NCBI GenBank assembly: GCA_029582165.1
Contig: CM055881.1
Coordinates: forward strand, 24,223,594 to 24,287,593
DNA: 64,000 bases
Reading direction: 5' to 3'
DNA from: Portulaca oleracea
Taxonomy: Eukaryota > Streptophyta > Magnoliopsida > Caryophyllales > Portulacaceae
Positions 55,101 to 64,000 of this stretch are shown one piece after another. The notes under the pieces are model-generated. The model was not told the DNA's origin. It was given only the letters and a program-made list of their open reading frames with translations, and did not search any database. Within the stretch, counting starts at the first letter, position 1. Each line of letters opens with the position of its first letter. The position numbers and the translations under genes were made by a program.

Positions 55101-58100
55101 GACCTTGCATATATATTTAACAAAACCGAAAGTCTATGCATTAAATGTAATATTCACTTGAACATACAAGTTAACAAAAAATTTATTAGTCAACAATTTA
55201 TCAAGTACAACTAGTGGTACCTTAAATTTAGGAGTGTTCATGGATCACTCGTCTGATTTGAACTTACAATCGGTTTCATTAACTTGGCTTTTGATAATTG
55301 GACTGATGAATCATCTCCGATCCAAAAATTTTGATTAACCTACAAACATTTGGTTAACCGAATTGCTAGATAATGAAAATTTCAAGTTGCATCCTATTCG
55401 AACAGGACTTTCAGATAGAATAACAGTACATGAATTAATTTATATTGGAATGTCAACTAAATTCTTTTTAAACAAATTTAAAATTAAAAAGATGAAAATG
55501 CTAATAAAAATTATAAAAATATTAAAAGAAGTTGGCATGGGAGGAAAGACGTGAATTGACTCAACATTTCAACAGTAAAAACCTTACTTTTGAAAAAGTA
55601 AAAAGTAAAATTAAAAAGATGAAAATGCTAAGTTTTGGATCTGTGGCGATTTTGCAGCTTGGAAACACGCAGTCGTCTGAGAATCCGAATAAGCGACGCG
55701 AACCAAAGCCGATGGGAAGTCCCCTACGACATCATTCAGCGTCCAAGACCACCGACTTCCAGCCACCTTGTGGGCACCGCTTCTTCCGTCATCCAACGCT
55801 CCGTCTTCCAATCCCAACTCCCACGCACACTTGTCCTGAGCCATCCAAGCTCCGACCTCACATTCTCTCTTCAGCGTAGCACTCCCTTAGGGTTCACTGT
55901 GTCCCGCAAATCTAGCGGCGACGTCCTCTTTGACAGCAGACCTGACCCTCATCACCCCAACACCACCTTCCTGGTTTTCAAGGACCAATACATCCAACTC
56001 TCCTCCTCCCTCCCACTCCATCGAGCCCACCTTTATGGCATCGGCGAACACACCAAACCCACCTTCCAGCTTGCCCACAACCAGACCCTCACGCTCTGGA
56101 ATGCCGACATACCCAGCAGCACCCCCGACGTCAATCTTTATGGGTCTCACCCTTTTTACATGGACATACGCTCCTCCCCCCAACCTGGGGCTACTCATGG
56201 GGTTCTGCTTTTGAACAGCAATGGCATGGATGTTGAGTATACAGGTGATAGGATTACTTTTAAAGTCATTGGTGGGATTATTGATCTTTATGTTTTTGCT
56301 GGACCAACCCCTGTCGATGTCGTTGATCAGTATACTCAGTTTATTGGACGCCCTGCTCCTATGCCTTACTGGTCTTTTGGTAATTCTTCTCACTCACTCT
56401 CTCTCCATTTCGTCCTTATACTATTTCCTCACTTCACTTTCTAAACACAGAAATTATTTGCGGGTATTCAATTGTTTTTGATGGGGTGCATGAAACTGTG
56501 AATTGACTGTCTAGCTTATGATGTGTGTTTTCCTATCCTAAGTAATCTTGTCATTGTGAACCAGGAATCATGTTGTCTACTAATTGTGGCTGATAAAAAA
56601 ATTGTAAATCATGGTGCCTATAAGAGTTCGACTTTCTAACTCAACAAGCTTATTATTTGATTGTGAAATATCTTTGCAGATAGGAAGGAATGTGAGAACT
56701 GAAGCCAAACTTTGCTTTCTGTTTCAATGTTTGGTCGATAAGCAAAAAAACTTCAAAACTTTCTTGCGATTCTTGATTGGAATGCTCTGTGAAACTCCTA
56801 ATTTTTAACTTATTTCTTGTAAAACATCCATTCACAATGACCCATAAGTTTTACTTATCAGGTTTTCATCAATGTCGGTATGGTTACCATGATATATATG
56901 AGGTTGAGTCTGTGGTCGATGGATATGCAAAGGCCAAGATTCCTTTGGAAGTAATGTGGACAGACATTGATTACATGGATGCCTATAAGGATTTCACTTT
57001 TGATCCTGTTAATTTTCCCGTGGACGAGATGAAGCGATTTGTCAATAAACTCCACAACAAAGGGCTAAAATATGTTGTTATTGTTGATCCTGGTAATAAG
57101 TTATAAAGCTTCATTCTTCTCATTTCATTCCATAATTCTACAACCAAATGTCATAGAATGATAAATCATTTTATGCTTCTGAGACACCTGGGTATGTTAA
57201 CACTTGTGTGGATGGATTTTGCCCTTCATTTCAGGTATCAACACTAATTCAACTTACGGAACTTTCATTAGGGGAATGCAACGTGATATCTTCCTTAAGC
57301 GTGAAGGTAAACCATATTTGGGATCTGTTTGGCCTGGGCCAGTGTACTTTCCTGATTTCTTCAATCCTGGTGCTGGCCGCTTTTGGACTGATGAGATTAG
57401 AAGGTTTATAGATCTCGTTGCTGTTGATGGTCTTTGGATTGATATGAACGAGATATCAAATTTCATTTCTTCGGACCCTTTGCCTGGTTCCACCCTTGAT
57501 AACCCACCATATAAGATCAATAACTCTGGGGTACATCTACCCATCAATAACAAGACTATCCCAGCAACAGCTTTACACTATGGTAGCATTCCAGAGTACA
57601 ACGTTCATAACATATTTGGATTCCTTGAAGCTAGATATACCCGTGCTGCACTTATTACAGTCACGAAACAAAGACCATTTGTACTTTCTAGATCAACATT
57701 TGTTGGCTCTGGAAAGTACACTGCACATTGGACTGGAGATAATGCTGCAACATGGGATGATCTTGGATATTCAATTCCAGCTATCTTAAACTCTGGAATA
57801 TTTGGAATACCGATGATCGGAGCAGATATATGTGGTTTTCTACAAAACACTACGGAAGAGCTCTGTCGGCGTTGGATACAGGTGAATATTGGTGCTTTTT
57901 GATCTAAAAAACTAGCCACACATTATGTTTGTTTTCTTCGAAATCATTTGGCACTTTTTAGCCTCCACTCTTTTGGTAATGAGATAAATGAATGAAAATT
58001 CAGGCAGAAGGATGTTCAATTATTAAACTTAAAAGTTCGAGTTTGAAGATTTCCTGAGTTCTAATGACAAGTTCTAATAAAAACAATTATGAGTGTATAT

Positions 58101-59533
58101 TCATTCTATTACGTAGGTCAAATATGCTTCTTTGTGTGCAGTTGGGAGCATTCTATCCTTTCTCAAGGGACCATTCTACACTTGGCGCTCTTCCTCAGGA
58201 GCTCTATTTATGGGAATCAGTTGCAACAACGTCGAGGAAAGTGTTGGGGCTACGTTACAAACTCCTTCCCTACTTTTACACGTTGATGTACGAGGCACAC
58301 AAGAGAGGAACCCCCATAGCTCGGCCTCTTTTCTTTTCTTTTCCTGAGGATGTCAATACCTATGGAGTCAGCTCACAATTTCTCCTAGGAAAAGGTGTGA
58401 TGATATCACCTGTTCTAAAACTTGGTGTGACCTCTGTTGTTGCATACTTTCCCCGTGGCAACTGGTTCAATTTGTTTAACTACACCCGCTCAGTGAGCTT
58501 GTCTGTGGGAAGACGTGTTACGCTCAGTGCCCCTCCTAATGATATCAATGTTCACATTCGAGAAGGTAATGTTTATCTGCTTGCAAAATTACTTCTCTTT
58601 ATTTTTAAGGCCATTTTTGTCGTGCTCAAACCTGCCAAGAAGAACCCATACTGGGTCTTTGTCGTCATCGTTTTGTCCTTGCAAAAAGAATCAGCTCAAA
58701 GCCAATACTTTTTTGTTCTCTTCTTGTGTTCATTCTTGATAGCTAACCATGAGGGTCAAAAGTGTGTGTGTGTGTGTGTGTGTTTTTTTATTTTTTGGAG
58801 TAGTAGGCTGTTAAAAAAGTTTTTAGTCTAGGCTTTGTCAAATTAATCTATGTAATGAGATGACTGATTTGTTTGACCCATCCCACTGTGCTTAGGAGGG
58901 ATTCTGACTTTGAGGTATGAACTTGGATTTTAAGAGTGACCACCGTCCACCGTACCTATATAGTTTCAGATGTAACTGGCTCGAGCCAATTTGGGCAAGT
59001 TGTTTCATATAATGTAGAGTTTGACTTTGTTCTCATACCCCTTTTTCTTCTGGTTTTCATCAGGTAATATTGTAGCTATGCAAGGCAAAGCGATGACAAC
59101 ACAAGCAGCCCGTAGGACACCATTCAATCTGTTGGTGGTCATGAGTGATTGTGGAGTTAGCACTGGGGAGGTCTTCTTAGATGATGGGGTTGAATTAAGA
59201 ATGGGAGCCGAGGATGGAAACTGGACCCTGGTTAAATTTTTGGCAGAATCAACAACAGAGAGAGTAACTGTGAGATCTAATGTTACGAATGGAGGATTTG
59301 CATTGAGCCAACGCTGGGTCATCGATAAGGTAACCATTTTAGGTCTTAGGAAAGGAACAAAGGTAAAGGATATTACGGTGCATACTAGTGCTCAAGCCAA
59401 GAAGGGTCATGTTTTGAGACTGACAAACAGAAGCCAGTTCATTGTAGCAGAGATTTCAGGTCTTGGGCTTCTTATGGGACAGGACTTTGAGATAAAGCTG
59501 CACGTTGACAAAGCGATCAACACCAAGTGCTAA
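52181..59533 (+). CDS. AGLU1: GH31 alpha-glucosidase (AGLU1/XYL1 group), six exons
   Basis: Exons: 52181-52422, 55658-56379, 56862-57092, 57235-57881, 58142-58565, 59064-59533; all GT-AG with matching phases, giving 911 residues, close to the roughly 900 of plant relatives. A hydrophobic segment ([19 protein letters not shown], residues 10-28) is a signal peptide, so the enzyme is secreted to the wall or vacuole. The N-terminal beta-sandwich includes GYGYKV and RLRIRI; the catalytic barrel has the nucleophile Asp at about 468 in [12 protein letters not shown] and the acid/base Asp at about 567 in [12 protein letters not shown]. From memory it is nearer to the Arabidopsis AGLU1 alpha-glucosidase than to the xyloglucan xylosidase XYL1, but substrate (maltose, starch or xyloglucan) is not decided by sequence. 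Start choice: the next in-frame Met (residue 5) would also keep the signal peptide. Intron 1 (3,235 bp) holds an antisense Copia fragment. No break seen. Confidence 0.93.
53408..54490 (-). pseudogene. Antisense Copia fragment in alpha-glucosidase intron 1
   Basis: Minus-strand RT pieces: [20 protein letters not shown] and SLYGLKQS (54488-54228), [10 protein letters not shown] with the catalytic [20 protein letters not shown] (54221-53856), then in another frame the start of RNase H ([11 protein letters not shown], about 53800) breaking off near 53690. An LTR piece ending TGTTAGGGATTAAATCC at 53408 follows directly, so most of RNase H and the 3' region is deleted. The LTR family is shared with 46862-47567. 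The remaining intron (54500-55600) is AT-rich with degenerate repeats. Confidence 0.85.
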
Positions 59534-59590
59534 TAAGCTTACAGTGGTGAGTATTTGCTGTCCGTATGATTTGTACTGGTGCAATCATCA

Positions 59591-59596
59591 AATAAA
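59591..59596 (+). terminator. Probable poly(A) signal of the alpha-glucosidase gene
   Basis: AATAAA 58 bp after the stop codon. Confidence 0.5.
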
Positions 59597-59599
59597 ATC

Positions 59600-60584
59600 T
59601 GTCTGCCTTTGTAGTGACACCAGATGCAAAATGACAATGTGTAAGTAACATCCACAGTAGTAAATAATCTCGATATCATCTGCCTAAGTTGAACATCGAG
59701 GCCATCTTTATGCATATGGCTTATTGAAGATCCCTGAAAGGATCGCTTGTTGGCTTATGTACCTAAACCTTTTATGGAGTGGTTCCTTTGTATTCTACAT
59801 AGTGTTATCCATGTTTTTGTAATTCTGTCATTGAGGATTGTTATCTTCACTCTACCAAAACATACAAATAGACTAAAAAATCATTTTGGGGCCACTTCAT
59901 ATGTTCTCAATTTGTAGAGAACAATTCGAGCGGGGTCAATCTTTACTCTCAAATCTCAACAAATTTGCATGACAACCCTAAAATTGATTCGACCACTTTC
60001 TTTGATGGATTTAGTATGGTTATTGACCCTAAGGAATGACCCAAGAAGCAAATTGAACATGAAAAATTAAGAGGACAATGATGTCTCAAATTGTAAAATT
60101 TACTAAAATATTTGGGGACCAAAAAAGCTGTGATGACAAGATTTTTTTAATTTAATTTTTTATAATTTTTTTCCAATAACTTGCTCGAGCTATCCTGGAA
60201 ACTTTTCACCACAAAATTTGTCACTGAGTAAAACCATAGATTATTAAAGTTGTAATCATAGTTTGACACTGAGTGCACCTATGAATTATTCAATCCCAAC
60301 AAAATTTCAATAATGATGATGTTCCCCTCCATATCTATTTTCAATCATTGTTCTCTCATCAACTCATTCTCTTCTATAAATCAAACAAGGGAAACAAGCT
60401 AATTATTATTTTCAACGACTAAGGAATTAAAGGGGAGAGAACAAAAAATGGAAAAAATGGGTCCTGCGATGTTGACACATTATTTCTACTTACCTGAAAT
60501 TTCTGAAAAGCTAAAAGTCTAAAACTCTCTTGCTAAGCCTAGACCCCTCTAGTACTTCACAGTTCACTAGTACGAGGTATTGGT
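59600..60584. other. Intergenic segment, nothing recognised
   Basis: AT-rich downstream sequence with no coding signal, repeat boundary or RNA gene that I can support. Confidence 0.4.
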
Positions 60585-62091
60585 TGTTGGAGTATTTCAA
60601 GAGTTAAGAGGCTAAAGGAATCAAGTTATAAGTTAAGGGTCGAACGTGAAGGTAAAAAAACAAGCTTACAAGGTGAAACTGGCCCAACACGGATCGTGTC
60701 AGGCATGACACAGGTTGTGTTGGTGTCAAGAAAGTCATATAAAGACTTCCTGGGTCAACACGGACCGTGTTGTATTAGCACAGGTTGTGTTGGGGCGAAC
60801 ATGGACCGCGTTGGAGCTCAATAGAGTCTTTTTTCTCAAATCCCTTGATTTTAGCATTGGGTATGAACTCGTGGGGAATCTTTTGGGGATTATTCTTTAC
60901 TGATATTCTCAGTCAATAATGACCCCTTAATCATGGTCAAAATCCTATGAACAATGCCCCCCAATTATGCTCTTTGATTATCAAGTTTGAATACTCCCAA
61001 GCCTTATAAATAGAGGATGATTTGCACTCATCCAACACACCACAACTTCATCCTTCTTCCTAGAGAGTTTCAACACAACTCCTAAGATGTTGAACTGCAG
61101 TAACTTCTTGAGATTACTTGAGAGATCTTATACTTTGCTTACCCTTAAGTCTATTCACAGTCTTGTAAATAAGTCTTAAGGGGAGACATAATTCACCCTC
61201 AACTCCTAGCTACCCAAGTGATCCCCTATCTTGTGCAAGTGACCGTGTTACCCCATATTTCCAACAATCTTAAGACTTATTCACCATGTCTCGTTCCTTG
61301 AAAGACACTACCAACAACTTCCAAAATTTGGACAAGTTCGAGGGGATCAATTTCCGAAGTTGGCAAAAGAAAATGCATTTCATGCTCACAACTCTCCAAG
61401 TGGTGTACATGCTTACTCAAGATGTTCCGGTGGAGGGCGATGACAAGACTCCAGAGCAAACAAGCTAGGCGTTGGCTCAAGATGGAGAATGACAATTACA
61501 TTTGCGTTGGTCACATTCTCATCGAGAGGACGGATCCACTCTTCGACGTATATCAAAATGTTGTGTCCGCCAAAGAACTTTGGTAGATGCTCGAAGCTAA
61601 GTATATGTTGGAGGACGCCACAAGTAAGAACTTTCTTGTTAGCCAATTTCATCATTTAAAATGGTTGAGGATATGAAAGTTCTTAATCAATTTCATGAGA
61701 TTCAACATATACTAAGCAACTTTCAACAACACAAGATCCACATAGATGAGGCCTATGTTGTTTCTTCAATTATAGGCAAACTCAAACCTTCATGGAACGA
61801 AATCAAAAGGACTTAATGAATTCTAAAGAATCTATTACTCTTGAGGATTTGGCTAATCATTTCCGAATTGATGAGAAATTGAGAATACATGATGACAGCA
61901 AGGAGAATCCCTCCAAGGTTCATGTGGTTCATGAGAACTCAAAGGGAACAAAGAACAAGAATAAGTATGAAAACAAGAACAACAAAAAACCCAAAATTGT
62001 TGGCTTGCTGAGATTAAATATGTTTGTCTATGGTTACCTGAGATTAAATCAACAATTGTTGGCTTGCTGCATGTATCTCATATTCCCATGA
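60585..62091 (+). mobile_element. Truncated Copia: LTR plus partial gag
   Basis: An LTR of 682 bp (60585-61266) runs from TGTTGGAGTATTTC to ATATTTCCAACA, with a TATA box TATAAATA at about 61005. 200-320 bp upstream of it are CGG-W-CCG palindromes (60685-60701, 60756-60772 perfect, 60797-60813 diverged). Gag starts at 61286 (NFQNLDKFEGINFRSWQKKM), breaks near 61465, and resumes in other frames to about 61980 (SITLEDLANHFRIDEKLR, then a Lys/Asn-rich tail). No primer site is visible between LTR and gag. 61996-62080 holds a short duplicated ATTGTTGGCTTGCTG word. Pol is absent. Confidence 0.75.
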
Positions 62092-62226
62092 GAAAATTGT
62101 AAACAATTCTAAAATATATTCAAGGCTTTGTGCAATAGAAATTTGAAAGTAAAAACCTCTAAAGATTTGGATATCCAACAGGATACAAGTGATCTTGTAG
62201 TTCTTTCAAATAAATGACCTTGGATT

Positions 62227-63307
62227 TGTTGGGTTTTTGGCGATCTATTTCCTTAACAGATACAGATTAATTAGCGGAATGTTCATGACAGTTATAACCA
62301 ATTAATTACCCTGGAAACTACAATTGCATAGGCTTAATATTATACCTGAATACTAATCTAGCTGATGCAGATGTTGACATTTAAAATTCCAATACAGAAG
62401 TCCTCTACCGTATGTCCATGCAGTACTCTGTGAACTCGATTACCAGATCGACTCCATTGAGATTTATCTCAATCTGAAATGTATGTGTTTAGGGTATTTC
62501 GTAGACTGTTTTAGGAGACAATAATGATAATTGTCAAACTAGGAGAGAGAACAACTGAGCAAATCACCCTGACATCTCTCTAGAAGTCTCAAACTGTTGA
62601 ATATGAGGCTCATAGGCAAGACTCATATTTATAGGGTTTAAATTTCTTGGAGAAGGGGAAATTGTCCCCTTCAAAACTGACTTATGCGAAACACGCATCC
62701 GGGTTTGACCACGGTCCGCGGTGATCTCCAGAAACCGACATCACCAGTGGTCTACACAACGGTTTGCGGTATACTTACCACAGTCCGTGGCAGCTGTGCC
62801 ACGGTCCATGGTGAGTTGATTTCTCCAATATGATGTTATTTTGGTTTACATACATTGTTATAAGGCACTGACTTGTGTAACCTAATAGGATCAAATAATA
62901 TGATTATAATTAAACACATTCAATTATAGATCATGGAGGCATCTAGTAAAATATATACTCCCTCCTTCCCATATTATCTGTCACTTTAACTAACTTTCTT
63001 TTTTCCCATAATATCTGTCACTTTATAATTCCAATGATACATTAATTACTAAATTATCAAATTAAGCTTATTAATTTCATCTTTTTCTTCAATTTTTCTT
63101 TTTTATTCACCTTTTTCCTTTTTTATTCACCATTTTATTCAAGTTTTCTACATTTCCAATAAGCTAAATTAATGTAGATGGAAGTTTTCTTGGTTTTTGA
63201 AATTATGTCTACAGTGACAATTAAAATGGGAAGGAGGGAGTAATCACTATATTACTATAACTTGATTACTCCAAATAAATCAAAACTTGGTTGGGACATT
63301 CCCAACA
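62227..63307 (-). mobile_element. Solo LTR of a Copia family related to the 16.8-kb element
   Basis: On the minus strand it begins TGTTGGGAATGTCCC at 63307 and ends at 62227 with AAACCCAACA. Both ends match the LTRs at 16824 and 23978, including a shared AGATACAGATTAATT block. Flanking 5-mers are GGATT and AGATT (4 of 5). TATA TATAAATA lies near 62625-62635 on the minus strand. Upstream of it are four palindromes with the variant CCACGGTCCGTGG (62708-62811). Without the nested Stowaway it is about 796 bp. Confidence 0.85.
62958..63240. mobile_element. Stowaway MITE inside the solo LTR, TSD TA
   Basis: A 283-bp element between TA dinucleotides (62956-62957, 63241-63242). Ends CTCCCTCCTTCCCATATTAT and complement CTCCCTCCTTCCCATTTTAA are inverted repeats, followed by CTGTCAC / GTGACA. 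The CTGTCACTTTA word is repeated just inside the left end. Confidence 0.92.
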
Positions 63308-63312
63308 AGATT

Positions 63313-64000
63313 ATTTGAAAATGTTATATTCTTGATGCCTGAATTCAGAAGGATAATTGCTGCCAGCGGTGGTAAATTGGTAATATCCATTTCAGTTAAT
63401 GCCACACCGAGTTGTACCAATCAAGATGTCTGTATGCTACATTGTAATTCTTTTTGGGCCCCAAACCGTTTTATTATCAAAGATTATCCCTATTGGCTAG
63501 GTACAAATTCAGTTCCTTGATTAAGGCATGCCCGTGTAAGCACTTAAAACTAACTTACATTGATATGCACAACCATAATACAAAGTGGGCCAAAAGACCT
63601 GGAAAACAGGGCCAATTCTTGAAATACGAGATGTCACAGACCTCCACTGCTGCAGTGCATTGGCCAAATCCAATTCAATTATCTCCCGACCCGAAACCAA
63701 AAAAATAATGAAGAAAATGAGTGGGGAAAATAAGCTATAAAAGAGGATGCATACTGAGTGATGCTGTGAGTTGAACAGCCTAAGTGAAGCAAACACTGAT
63801 TACACGATATATTGGGAGCTCATATTTAATCTTGGCCGTTAATTGAGCAAGACCCCTTGTTCCACAAGTAAACTTGTCAAAAGTGCTTGAATTTTATTCC
63901 TAATGAGATTGTAGGACTTAATTACATACATGATATATAAATAGTTGCATATGCAGTGATATGTAAGTAAGAGATGAAGCGTGCCAAGATGGGGATTGGG
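63313..64000. other. Right edge, unassigned
   Basis: Flank of the solo LTR. A short open frame at 63287-63520 shows no family I recognise and starts inside the LTR, so I do not call it a gene. Confidence 0.3.

Noticed and set aside
55635..55657. ATG at 55635 as start of the alpha-glucosidase
   Set aside because: It would lack signal peptide and the first conserved strand; a CAG acceptor at 55655-55657 and exon 1 at 52181-52422 fit in phase.
58566..58831. Extension of exon 5 of the alpha-glucosidase to 58831
   Set aside because: A GT donor at 58566 and the frame match at 59064 restore the conserved GH31 C-terminal domain; the extension is intron reading into a GT microsatellite.

Overview
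This is a window of plant nuclear DNA, most likely from a eudicot. It is AT-rich, its genes have GT-AG introns, and it carries plant-type LTR retrotransposons primed by initiator tRNA-Met, a TRIM, Stowaway, hAT, Harbinger and CACTA elements, and three recognisable plant genes. The sequence does not let me name a species. No complete rRNA, tRNA or CRISPR locus was seen.

Layout. 1-4.6 kb: repeats, including a hairpin, a Stowaway MITE and the 3' end of a minus-strand Copia. 4.6-24.9 kb: a nested transposon stack. The base is a minus-strand Ty3/gypsy chromovirus. Its chromodomain is split by a long solo LTR (which itself carries a SINE, an hAT MITE and a second solo LTR containing another hAT), its reverse transcriptase by a TRIM, the region between gag and RT by an hAT, and its 5' LTR by a nearly intact Copia element with perfect 5-bp target duplications. 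25.2-39.9 kb: a nine-exon Tic22-like gene on the plus strand with a 10-kb intron 5 full of transposons. 40.5-42.0 kb: a convergent single-exon UGT88-like glycosyltransferase on the minus strand. 42-52 kb: intergenic repeats (two CACTA-type elements, Stowaways, an hAT with a nested Copia fragment). 52.2-59.5 kb: a six-exon GH31 alpha-glucosidase on the plus strand whose first intron holds an antisense Copia fragment. 60.6-63.3 kb: a Copia LTR plus gag fragment and a solo LTR with a nested Stowaway.

The three host genes are unrelated: chloroplast protein import, secondary-metabolite glucosylation, and cell-wall or starch alpha-glucoside hydrolysis. There is no operon-like logic. I see no new enzymatic or defence system. 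The most unusual signals are in the mobile DNA: arrays of an odd 17-bp palindrome (CGG-W-CCG core) upstream of the TATA box in LTRs of at least three types; a TRIM whose 3' LTR contains an inverted copy of its own U5-primer site junction; a CACTA insertion whose empty site is present elsewhere in the window; and a cluster of small indels at CAG/CTG triplets in the young Copia element that looks like a sequencing artefact of CHG methylation rather than true decay.
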